Part shown: positions 10,239 through 20,092 of the stretch, in pieces | How the letters are laid out: every line of letters starts with the position of its first letter | Numbering within the stretch: position 1 is the stretch's first letter | DNA from: Okapia johnstoni | Taxonomy: Eukaryota > Chordata > Mammalia > Artiodactyla > Giraffidae | Direction of reading: 5' to 3' | DNA: 64,000 bases | Assembly: GCA_024291935.2 (NCBI GenBank) | Contig: CM044317.1 | Coordinates: 20,358,230 to 20,422,229 of the forward strand | The notes under the pieces: model-generated | Told to the model about the DNA's origin: nothing | What the model saw: only the letters and a program-made list of their open reading frames with translations | Database searches by the model: none | Made by a program: the position numbers and the translations under genes

Positions 10239-13200
10239 CCATCAAAAGCCTACGATGCACACTTGGAGAAGAACTTTGCAGAAAAGAGTTACAAGAGTTC
10301 ACAGAGGTTCACTGGATGAACAATTACTCTTTCTGTACACAACACTCATTACCCAGGTCAAAATACACTAAGCAAATAAAGAAAAAGCATTTATTTATTT
10401 TCTTACTCAATAGTTGATATTTTAATACCAGATTTACCCTAACTAAACATTTCTCTAATGATATAACCCCTAGAGATATTATATGCAAACACTTTATACT
10501 GTAAATCACATACATTTTATTTCTTCGTAAGGATCAAATAGCTGCTGTAACTATGTAAGAGAAAATGTTTCCTTAGACTACAGTAAACAGAACTGTTTTA
10601 GCTCTCTGATAAGAAAAAGAAATTCAGAACAGTTCCACTAGGAAGTCTTCAACAACTAAGTTGGTGTTAGGATAGATTCATCCCCTTTGTTGACATAATT
10701 TTGTTTTATTCTTGCATGGCATATTTACCTAACTCTACATGGCCACTGCAATGTTTTCTCTGAAGTTCTGACCCCTTTCCTGAAGGCAAAGAAGTGAAGT
10801 TAGCAAAAATTTCCCAACTATATCCCAAGGCTCAGGCTAAATCAACAAAGTTAAGCATTAGGGAAAAAGATATCTACTGGTCCTTTCAAAAGTAAGACCA
10901 GAAATCAGAGACTATTTAGGATGGACTGTCGAGAGCCCAGCAGGATCACTACCAAAATTTCAGGTTTTGAAAATGAGGGATCATGAGTATCTTTAAAATT
11001 AGGCAGGTGTTATCTAAAAAATACACAACCAAACAATATCCTCAAAGGTCATTATGTGCTATGTACATATGCTTTGAGATAGTTTATGAGACTTCTGGAA
11101 TGGTGAGCAATTGCAGTTAGTCAATTAATTATTACAATTAATTTGCTGATAACAACAAAGCATTCAATTATTTATAAATTATATTTTCTTTCAATAGCTA
11201 ATCTCGTAAGTTTTAACCACTCTACTTATAATTATGGAAGCACATTTTGACACACAAAAGAAAGTGGTATCCCTGGTATATAGGAGCATTTAAAAAGTAA
11301 GAAATCAATGCCAGTAATGTTCTTTTCTCATTATCTGTGATTATAAATACATGTTAGACAATAGAGTAGGAAAAAAGTTAAATTACCAAGTGGAACAAAT
11401 TTACAATTAACTGCACTTGCAAGACAATTTGAAGAAGCCAACTTGAAATGATAGAGAATCAATAAACAAACTACATTTTAAATTCCAACAGAGCAAACAC
11501 CACTATCAAGAAAGGTATCTTTCACAACAACAAAAAAAGAGGTGTTCAAAATCCTTGACTCTATACCAACTGTTACTGAAACATACTAACATTCTAGTGA
11601 GTTAAAACATAGTGGCTTTCCTTCTGAGGTGCACTTAATATAAGCAGGCTTGATCTGCACAGGAACATGAGTTTAAGCACAGTTATTAACCAATGTTTTC
11701 ATGTAATCAAACTATTGTCCTACCATAATTCCCAAAATCGGATTGTATAAATAAAATCGAACAAGTTTGAAAACTCAAAGGTTTTTGTATTTTAAATATT
11801 TTAAACTACAGTCTTGGGGCACCCAACTTTTTAACTCCTGATCTGTAAAAAGCAGTTCTATTGCCCAGAAAGCTCTCAATTTCTTCCCCAACACAACCCC
11901 CACCATACACATATCAGCACACAACCTCAGTTCCTTCCTTAATTTTAAAGTCATCTTGAATCCCAGCTTAAATGTCATTTCTCCAGAAGAAACTTCAGAT
12001 TAGATTATGTCTACCTCTTACACTTACTTACAGCTTCCTCCTTTTGCTCAATTATAGACTTACATAATACACACTTGTTTAAGGTCTATTTTCTCCTACT
12101 AGGCTACAGGCTCAAAGAAGGGAGGTCTTCCCTGTTATCCACCCCATCTTTGAACTCATCCCAGTATCTGGTATATAGTGTGCACTTCTCAAATCTTTAC
12201 TAAATATATATTAAAGAAAGAGTAGATCTTGAAATTGGATACTGTGTCTTTCCAGGAGAGTTTTTTTGTAATTAGATACTACAAATTGAGCAGCAAAGTA
12301 TAGCTTCAAATTCTATTTTTAAATATTGGTCATCCTAAAGGATATCAAAATCATAAAGGAAATTTAGCATTGAGTGGTTTCTCTCTGTGTTGTCAGTATA
12401 AGAAACATCTTTCCCAAAGAATTCACCAAGTGGGCGGACTTACAGAAACACACACACCCACACCCCCTTAGAGAACTACTATTATCATTAATCATCGAGT
12501 AGCAGGACTACATAAAGAAAAGGCAATGGTCACTCAAAATGTCACTAGGCTAAAACTGTCCATTATTCTATCCTCTGTGACTACTGTATAAATAAATGGA
12601 ACACACAGTACATAGTGTAGTTGGCTCAAGTATGATAATATTAACAGCCACTAAGTCCATCACATACTTCCTTTATGAAGTAATTTCAAGGAGAAAACTA
12701 ATTCATTAAAATCAAAGCAGCCATAAAAGAACTCACAGGCTGGACTTCAGAAATGCGCTTTAGTGGATCAGCTTACTGTGTCATGTCAACTGTGAGTGTG
12801 AACTCTTTGTTTACACCCTAGTACAAATGCTCACCCCTCATCACCTGGTTGACTGATTAGGACCTGCCTGCTGACTGGTACTTCTTGCCATAAGGTCATC
12901 CTCCCCCGATGAGAAGTTTCTGTTTCGATCTCCTCCTTAAGACTACTCTGGAGAACATGTGGTTCCCTTCAGTTGGGGTTTCCTGACCCCTGGTGAGCTG
13001 TCACTGTGAGGAAACACTACAGAACACTTCCTGCCACCTGGGTCCCCAGGAACCCTGGGTACCAGGTACAATCTGCCCATCCTGCTTATGGTGGAAACCC
13101 ACAATTCTGGCATCACACATTTTGGGACTAGCTAAGCAAATTACCGATCCCAACCATATGCCAAACATCTGTGTGTGAACAGATACCCAATATAAGTCAC

Positions 13201-13451
13201 AAACCACTAGATTTCTCTAAAACTCAAAAACATAAACTAGATACCCCCTTTCAATTTATAAACTGCTGTCCTGAAGTTATGTTGAAGATCGGGTATCACC
13301 TGGAAATTTCAGTTATATGACCAATCTGCAACTTTTCAGAAAACCCATGATTATTGCAAACTTGGACTCTAGCTTTCTTAAAGCCTGAAATGGCTTCAGG
13401 ACTCCAGCAAAATACCTTTTTGCTCTAAGAACTCAAGCATAAGCCTGAACT
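10239..13451. other. AT-rich intronic sequence; L2-like relic about 11900-12220
   Basis: 11900-12220 resembles an L2 tail (CTACTAGGCTACAGGCTC...CCCAGTATCTGGTATATAGTG). 12740-13440 is somewhat more GC-rich and might be an old LTR, but no ends or target duplication could be defined. No exon was recognised. Confidence 0.4.
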
Positions 13452-13461
13452 ATTACAGTTA

Positions 13462-14316
13462 ATAGTTGAAGCACAGGCTGGATGAAGCACAAGCTGGAAT
13501 CCAGATTGCAGGGAAAATACCAATAACCTTAGATATGCAGATGACACCACCCTTATGGTAGAAAGCAAAGAGAAACTAGAGTCTCTTAATGAAAGTGAAA
13601 GAGAAAAGTGGAAAAGTTGGCTTAAAATTCAGCATTCAAAAAACTAAGATCATGGCATCCAGTCCCATCACTTCATGGCAAATAGACAGGGAAACAACAG
13701 AAAACAGTGAGAGACTTTATTTTTTGGGCTCCAAAATCACTGTAGATGGTGACTGCAGCCATGAAATTAAAAGATGCTTGCTCCTTGGAAGAAAAGCTAT
13801 GACCAATCTAGACAGCATGTTATAAAGCAGAGACATTACTTTGCCAACAAAGGTCCTTCTAGTCAAAGCTATGGTTTTTCCAGTAGTAATGTATGGATGT
13901 GAGAGTTGGACCATAAAGAAAGCTGAGTGCTGAAGAATTGATGCTTTTGAACTGTGGTGTTGGAGAAGACTCTTGAGAGTCCCTTGGACTGCAAGGAGAT
14001 CCAACCAGTCCATCCTCAAGGAAATCAGTCCTGAATATTCACTGGAAGGACTGCTGCTAAAGCTGAAGCTCCAACACCTTGGCTACCTGATGCGAAGAAC
14101 TGATTCATTGGAAAAGATCCTAATGCTGGCCAAGATTGAAGGCAGGAGGAGAAGGGGAGGAAAGAGGATGAGATGGTCAGATGGTCCAACACCAACTCGA
14201 TGGACATGAGTGAGCAAGCTCCAGGAGTTGGTGATGGACAGGGAAGCCTGGCATGCTGCAGTCCATGGGGTAGCAAAAAGTCAGATGCGACTGAGTCACT
14301 GAACTGAACTGAACTG
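13462..14316 (+). mobile_element. BovB LINE 3' fragment, forward, with 10-bp target duplication
   Basis: From GCACAGGCTGGATGAAGCACAAGCTGGAATCC to the ACTGAACTGAACTGA tail. It covers the RT palm-to-C-terminal region (TTAGATATGCAGATGACACC, i.e. an intact YADD box) but is broken by frameshifts and stops, e.g. CAGCATGTTATAAAGC. Flanked by ATTACAGTTA at 13452-13461 and 14317-14326. Confidence 0.95.
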
Positions 14317-14326
14317 ATTACAGTTA

Positions 14327-16554
14327 CTGATAAGAAGAGAAAAGTGTTAAATCACCAAGGTTAGTATTCTCTCTAGAAGTAGATCACTAAGACTAAGGAA
14401 AAGATAAGACTAAGGAAACTAAGAATAAAGGAACTATGGGAAGACTGTTACTCACTTTCCAAAGGTATCATGTGCCTTTTGCTTTACAGCAGTAAGCCTT
14501 AGCCTTTCCCCAGAAATGACATTTTTCCTTCCAGAGCTGGGGAAATGTAGCTATATTTGAGAGCTGTGAGGCAGAGGTACCTTTCCATAATATAGTTTTC
14601 CTGGCAAGGGATCAATGTAGCATAGCCTAAATATATGAGATAGCTTTTGTGAAATTACACAAAGGATTTTTTTTTAAAGAGACTTAAGTTGGAGAAAAAT
14701 ACATTCACGTTTGACAACTTCCTAAAAATGAAATATGGCAAAGACATTAACTTTCACATAGATTTTTATAAAGGCATCTAAAACAAAAATAAATATATAT
14801 GGAGAACTTCAGATGATGAATGGCAACAAGATTGTTTCTTTGAATTTGCTCTGTCTCAAAAAAAAAAATCCTAAATCAAGCCTTTGACAGGACTAAGTCA
14901 GTAGGCTTCTTTTACTGTCAATTTAACTACTAAAATTGAAACATGCAGGTCCTAAAGTTTGGGAGGTAAAGAAGGAAACAAAGGAATATGACCAGAACTT
15001 GTAACTTCGTCAATAAAACGGCCAAAAGGCTGAGACAGGTTACTAACCTCCGGGATCTGACCTAGGATTTGGATACTAATAACAGCAATTACAATACAAA
15101 AGTCCAGCTATTGCCCACAATTACTGCTTCTCAGGGGGTCTAAGTAATGAATTATTTATGTAACATATGCCCTATATATTTTTAGGAAGAAACAGAAAAA
15201 TCTATGCAAACCAAGCTAACAGACCTCTTTATGGTCATAAAGTTTGTCACCTGCTGTTACCAGCTGCCATAAAGAAAGTTTCTCTAATCTCCTCCACCCC
15301 TTCTAAATGGTGGGTGAGTTAACCAGGAACCATCCTTTATCCTCAGGAATGTAGGTGCTTAATAACATATTAAAGGGAGAGGTCAAAGTGAGTCCTGAGT
15401 TAACAACCCTTACTAGGAGAGTTGGGGTGCAAGGAAAGAAGCCAGGAGGAGGGATCATTTGACCAGGAAAAGTTGAATTCTTCAACCCTCTTTTCACTGC
15501 ACTGTTTCTACCATCAGGAGGCAAGCAATGACTGCAACTGTTTTGGAAAAGCTTTCAAACTTTTCATAAAATGACGCAGTTTTATGCCCTTTTCCTCTGG
15601 CAATTGTGGGTTTGCAAGAAAAAGCCCATTATTCTTTAAGTGACTCGATACAGTCTTGTTTATGTTTGTACATTCAATGAACCATAGGGTATTCGTGGTG
15701 AAAGCCCCTGAGTACATCTTTAACAACTGATAAGTAATTGATTTATGCACAGTGGATCCTCTGCCCCTTTTCTTTCCTTTAAAGATGGGAAGTTGAAAGA
15801 AGATAGGTGTTTGGTATCCAAAAGCTGAGGAAGGCAGGAGCCTATAAGCAGCATGCTGGGGTTTCTGTTTTGTTTAACTATAAATGTAAGGTAGCATTTG
15901 GCAGGCTAGACTCAATCCTAGAGTGTGCCAAGAACTTTCCTATGGAAAAAAAAAGAACTAAATGCAAAAATAAAGATCCAAGCATGAAAGCTCCACGGTG
16001 CACACAAGCACTCCGCATTTAAGACAGACTCAGCCGGAAAGAAAAAGGAAAAGTCTAGGATCAAATAGGCCATCATCCCTGGGAGGCATCCTCCCCCGAC
16101 TCTCAGAACTGAAGCTTCAGAAATGAGGCTAGAAAAGTCAGTGCTTGGCCATTGCAGGGAGAGAAACCTGAGGGGTATGGAAAATAGAACCCACGCCTGA
16201 TGAAGTCAGACTCTGGCATGAAAACAGAGTGTTGTTACTGGTTTTTTTTTTTTCCAAAATAACTTTCAATTAAATTACCAGCCGACCTGACTACAAAGGA
16301 TCTCTTCTGATGTGAAATTCTAAAACTGACAGGCATCATGACAAGCCCTCCAGACCAAAGGAAAGATTGCTAACTCAATCTTTAGTTGAAAAAAAAAATT
16401 TAAGATATCAAATCAAATGCCTTAGAAATTATATTAAATAATCAGAATTGATAGAATATCTGCCATCCAAATGCATAGTAGAAAGACGAAGACAAGGAAA
16501 GGAAGAAGAGAGAGAAAAAAAAAAGTACATTCATGAAGTCTGCTTTCTGCATAC
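14327..16554. other. Intronic sequence, no recognised repeat or gene
   Basis: Mostly unique-looking sequence between a BovB and the candidate alternative exon; short A-rich runs near 14860 and 16390. Open frames at 15303-16022 have no recognisable domain. Its lack of young insertions, together with 16.6-19.4 kb, is notable. Confidence 0.4.
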
Positions 16555-16605
16555 CTTTTCAAATTTTGTCAGCAATTCCCGTAAGCTGAAGTTCAGACCA
16601 ATCAT
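16555..16605 (-). CDS. UTRN: Candidate alternative first coding exon of a short utrophin (G-utrophin/Up113-like)
   Basis: On the minus strand an ATG at 16605-16603, with A at -3, opens the 17-codon frame MIGLNFSLRELLTKFEK. This ends exactly at a splice donor, GAAAAG|GTATGC (GT at 16553-16554). The last codon is complete, so the exon ends in phase 0, and the utrophin exon at 5600-5428 begins in phase 0; splicing would join the frames without a break. An in-frame TAG at 16693-16695 lies 30 codons upstream and no in-frame ATG lies between, so this ATG is the natural start. I see no convincing 3' splice site just upstream, which favours a first exon over a cassette exon. Known biology: the short isoform G-utrophin, like dystrophin Dp116, starts from an internal promoter in this part of the gene. 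The link to this exact sequence is inference; it could still be a chance donor. The exon's 5' limit is not known. Confidence 0.55.
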
Positions 16606-16692
16606 TGTCCAGTAGCCCTTGAAGCCTACATCTTTCCGGCAAACTTCCTTCAACCAACAGCATTTAACTTCTAAAAACCGTATCTTTTCTGG

Positions 16693-16779
16693 CTATACTT
16701 TAAAATCCTTTGTAAAATCCTTTACAAGCCTTGCCCTTGAGCTATGGTCCATGAGCAGCAGCAGCTTGCGTTGGGACAT
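16693..16779 (-). other. Upstream ORF in the candidate 5' leader
   Basis: ATG at 16779-16777 with A at -3 opens 28 codons (starting MSQRKLLLLMDHSS) and stops at TAG 16695-16693. It is in the same frame as, and 87 bp upstream of, the 17-codon candidate start. If transcription begins upstream of it, it would be a uORF ending before the main start. A second uORF, ATG at 16663-16661 with weaker context, runs 34 codons in another frame to TGA at 16561-16559, overlapping the main start. Confidence 0.35.
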
Positions 16780-17286
16780 TTTAGCCACTTCACTGAGGCT
16801 CCGGGACTTCATGGACTTCGGAGTTCATAAGGAAAAGACCTGTCGGTATGTTCTCTGCTAGCTGCGTTCCACGAGGCTGGCATGGTCTCCTTTTTCTCTG
16901 GGAAGCTTAGGAGTCCCTTCTGTTCACCTCACTAATGACCTGCAGCCCACAACTGTTCTCTCCTGGGCCCCAAGCTTAGAGTTTAGTCTCAATTACGCAC
17001 AGCAAAAAAAGAAGTTATATCCTGGAAACTTGCATGAGAGAAGGCCAAAAAAAGAAAGAAAGAATAAAAATAAAGAGCCAAGCATTACCAACTTCCTCCA
17101 TTCACACTGGTTTCAGGAAGAAAAAGGAAAAAAAAAAAAAAAAAAATCCTGGGTAAGGAGCCAGTTTTCAAAAAGCATGACTTATGTGGAGTTCGAACAG
17201 CAAGAAGGGCACTCCTGTCTGAAGAAACACCCAAACACGGGACAAGAGGCCACCGGCTTGCACTCTCACAGACACTGGCAGCCTGT

Positions 17287-17300
17287 GTTGCTATGGTAAC
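17287..17300. promoter_or_regulatory. RFX X-box-like motif
   Basis: The 14-mer GTTGCTATGGTAAC is an almost perfect inverted repeat matching the RFX-family X-box pattern (GTTRCCATGGYAAC). It lies about 680 bp upstream of the candidate short-utrophin ATG in minus-strand direction, in the repeat-free block. The match is direct; function and the factor that binds are inference. Confidence 0.5.
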
Positions 17301-17609
17301 CACCAAGCTAGTTTCAATCCATTTCTCTAAATCAGGCTGTGCCTAAGGGATGCTATGTCAGTGCAACAGAACTAAGTTATTTAAAAAGTGGTTCTATGCA
17401 CCCAGAGAAAAGTTTAAGCAGCAAGTCTCATGGTCCCCCTTGCAGAGTGTGCAACAGGGCAGGCAGCCTCATCAGCTTTGGCAGCTCCCCGGGCCAATCT
17501 GACAGGAGTGTGGTAATCCACTTCTCTTTCAAGCAGTTGTTTATTATTTTAATCAGCATCCTCCCTTCCACCACCCCTCACATACAGTTTGAAGTGAAGC
17601 TCACTCCCA

Positions 17610-17632
17610 CTTCCTGGAGGTCTCCCCGCCCC
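17610..17632. promoter_or_regulatory. GC box (Sp/KLF type) next to ETS-type motif
   Basis: CCCCGCCCC (17624-17632; GGGGCGGGG on the minus strand) lies 8 bp from CTTCCT (17610-17615; AGGAAG on the minus strand). Paired Sp1 and ETS sites are common in TATA-less promoters. It is a short-motif match only, about 1 kb upstream of the candidate alternative ATG. Confidence 0.3.
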
Positions 17633-17700
17633 GATCTGCAGTACCAGAACCTCTCAAATTGTCTCAATCCTGAATAATCACAGGACTCATATTCCAGTTC

Positions 17701-18837
17701 AGAGCCCACCCACGGAAACATGAGGGACTGGGAGCACAGCACCATACAAATCATCAAACAAAATAAGTGCAATCAATTGCATTATTTCTAAAAAAGGTTT
17801 TAACAGCAAAATGGATGGGAAAGTCTTTTTAAAAGGAAGGTATTTATCTCATTGACTGTTTTCATGGAGGGAATCTACTTGTTTCTGAAATAAAACTTAA
17901 GTGAAATTACTCAAAATGTGAGCAATAACCAGTTATTTTTAAATGTGCCCTCTATTTTGATGTTAAATTATTCCTGACACTGAGAGAAACACTATCTTCT
18001 ATAAAGTTTTAAGAGTTTAAATGCTTTCAAGGAAAAAGTTGAATCCAAATGATATATTCTTTTGCACTGTTCTTAGGGACATCATTCCAAGGCAAAAATG
18101 TGATTTTGTTTTTGCATTACATAGCTATTCAGTATACCAATAAAAATATAACAGTTACGATCATATGAAACATACTTCTTTAGTTGTGCGCAGAATTTCA
18201 TCATAAATATGTAATACTCTTAAAAGTGACACTATCACAAATGGAATGAATTTAATCTTAATATAACTAAGTTTGTTTTTGCATCAGTACATACAGCAAA
18301 GGAAATATAACCCTGAAATTAGAATATGTATCTCCTAAAAAGCTATTTGAATTACTTAAAACATCAAAATTATTAGCACTCATTTAACCATATGCAGAAA
18401 GAGATTCCAAACAAAAGGAAAAAACAAATGCTATAGGGGAACACTATACAACATAGTTATTATTTTTTGGATTTGCAAACAATTTTTCTTTCCAAGTCAT
18501 TCCCAACTTATTCATATCAGTATTGAAGTAGCATGTGTTTTACATATGCAGATCTATACAAAAGTTAACAGGCTTTAACAAATATTTTCATCATTTATTC
18601 ATAAAAATCAACATGTCCCCAGAGGCAAGCTGGCTTTATGAGATCTCTAGTGGAAAGTGTGTTCAAAGTGCCCATTTCAGATTTATACACAGACACTACA
18701 ATTTCAAACACAAGTGTAGTACACTGATTATCCAGAAATTTAGAAATAAAATTAGTCTGTGCAGTGTACATCCAGAAAAAAAAAGCACTGACATCAGCGT
18801 GAAAACTAGTCATCAAAAACAGAGTGAAGAAACTTAC
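17701..18837. other. AT-rich intronic sequence
   Basis: No repeat family or coding exon was recognised. The plus-strand open frame 18535-18915 lacks domain features and overlaps the exon-like segment on the other strand. Confidence 0.4.
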
Positions 18838-18978
18838 ACGGAAACTGACCAGGGCAACCCTGATCTGGGAGGGCTCAGGGGCCACATGCTGAGATCTCTC
18901 AGCAGCAACAGATAAACTTTTTACATAAATACAAGACAAAAGGAACCACCAGCATGGACACCACCTCCAGCACCACCA
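18838..18978 (-). other. Exon-like segment with strong splice signals on the UTRN strand (possible cryptic or noncoding exon)
   Basis: The minus strand shows a long pyrimidine tract ending TTTTTGTAG| (AG at 18979-18980), 141 nt, then CCGT|GTAAGT (GT at 18836-18837). The frame that would enter the utrophin exon in phase 0 is open across all 141 nt (ends ...QIRVALVSFR) but has no ATG and begins with a Trp/Cys-rich stretch from a TGG-rich run, which does not look like spectrin-repeat protein. It is probably a pseudo-exon; RNA evidence is needed. Confidence 0.25.
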
Positions 18979-19427
18979 CTACAAAAACACAAATAAATAA
19001 AGGGGAGAGAGAAAAAAAAAAAAGAACAATCTTTCTCAGCTGGGCAAACGTCCAACTACCACCCAGGATGCTGGGTGACTGTGATCAGAGACGTGTGCAA
19101 ACATGAAGCCCCCACCCCCACCACGCCAACCCCATTCCATGCACATATCAGAAGAGTTTTAAGTAAAAACTCTCTGTAACAGAGAGGAGGAACACAGTCT
19201 TTCCCTAAAGTAGAGCCTTATGTTTAAAGGGGTTTTATACCAAGACAAGAATGGTATGATACAATTAGAGCTCCGAATATCTGGTATCCTTAGGCAAGGC
19301 TAATCTTTACAAGGGAAAAGAAGCAGCACCCTGCGGGTTAGGGTACCTTCCCTGAAGAAATGAGCAGAGGGGAACTTTATCAGCATAACTAAAGCTGGCA
19401 CTTTAGTACCAGAAGAGATGAAGACAG

Positions 19428-19742
19428 AACAAACCAGTCAATCCTAAAGGAAATCAGTCCTGAATATTCATTGGAAAGACTGATGCTGAAGCTCCAATAC
19501 TTTGGCCACCTGATGAGAAGAGCTGACTCATTGGAAAAGACCCTGATGCTGGGAAAGATCTGAAGGCAAAAGGATAAGGGGGATGCAGAGGAAGAGATGG
19601 TTAGATAACATCACTGATTCGATGGACATTAATTTCAGCAAACTCCAAACTCTGGGAGATGGTGAAGGATGGGGAAGCCTGGTGTGCTGCAGTTCATGGT
19701 GTCACAAAAAGTCAGACTCAACTTAGTGACCGAACAACAACA
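19428..19742 (+). mobile_element. BovB LINE 3' fragment, forward
   Basis: CAAACCAGTCAATCCTAAAGGAAATCAGTCCTGAATATTCATTGG to GTGACCGAACAACAACAA. Contains the conserved CATGGTGTCACAAAAAGTCAGACTC tail segment; diverged, 5'-truncated. Confidence 0.92.
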
Positions 19743-19911
19743 AGGGAAGAGAAGAATTCCCACATGGAATTCAAGAGTGGGGTGTCGAGAAGTCAGAGTC
19801 TCTGCCAACCTCTCACCGCCCTGATGTTCCCTGCAAACGTTTAATACTCATTCTCAGAACTGATATCCTCCGCTCGGGCAGAAAAGGCAATACTAAACAA
19901 AGCTCCCTACT

Positions 19912-20092
19912 CCCAGTTTCCATCCCTGGGTTTGGAAGATCCCCTGGAGGAGGGTACAGCAACCCACTCAGAATTCTTGCCTGGAGAGGAGCCTGACAGG
20001 ACAGAGGAGACTGACAGGCTACAGTCTGTAGGATCACAAAGAGTGTGTCATGATGAAGCAACTTAATGTGCATGCATGCACGCACTCACAAT
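19912..20092 (+). repeat. Bov-tA-type SINE, forward, 5'-truncated
   Basis: Starts within the B-box region (TTTCCATCCCTGGGTTTGGAAGATCCCCTGGAGG) and ends in GCATGCATGCACGCAC. Confidence 0.88.

Larger units (their letters stand above)
16606..17700 (-). promoter_or_regulatory. Candidate internal UTRN promoter and 5' leader (repeat-free block upstream of the short-isoform ATG)
   Basis: Between BovB copies at 14.3 and 19.4 kb, this block has no recognisable transposon and is locally richer in G+C and CpG than the AT-rich intron around it (for example near 16800-16880 and 17440-17640). In minus-strand order it contains a GC box with an ETS-type motif (about 17610-17632), an RFX X-box (17287-17300), a homopolymer T run (17128-17147) and several short uORFs near the candidate first exon. 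No clear TATA box was identified and the transcription start is unknown. It could equally be an enhancer. Conservation or CAGE data would decide. Confidence 0.4.

Noticed and set aside
13001..13207. Overlapping plus and minus open frames near 13 kb
   Set aside because: Short, opposing, no recognised domain; possibly part of an old LTR whose ends I could not find.
13589..14209. Open frames within BovB at 13.5-14.3 kb and similar ones at 30.6-31.2 and 52.7 kb
   Set aside because: Broken pieces of the BovB reverse-transcriptase frame in dead copies; listed as mobile elements, not as CDS.
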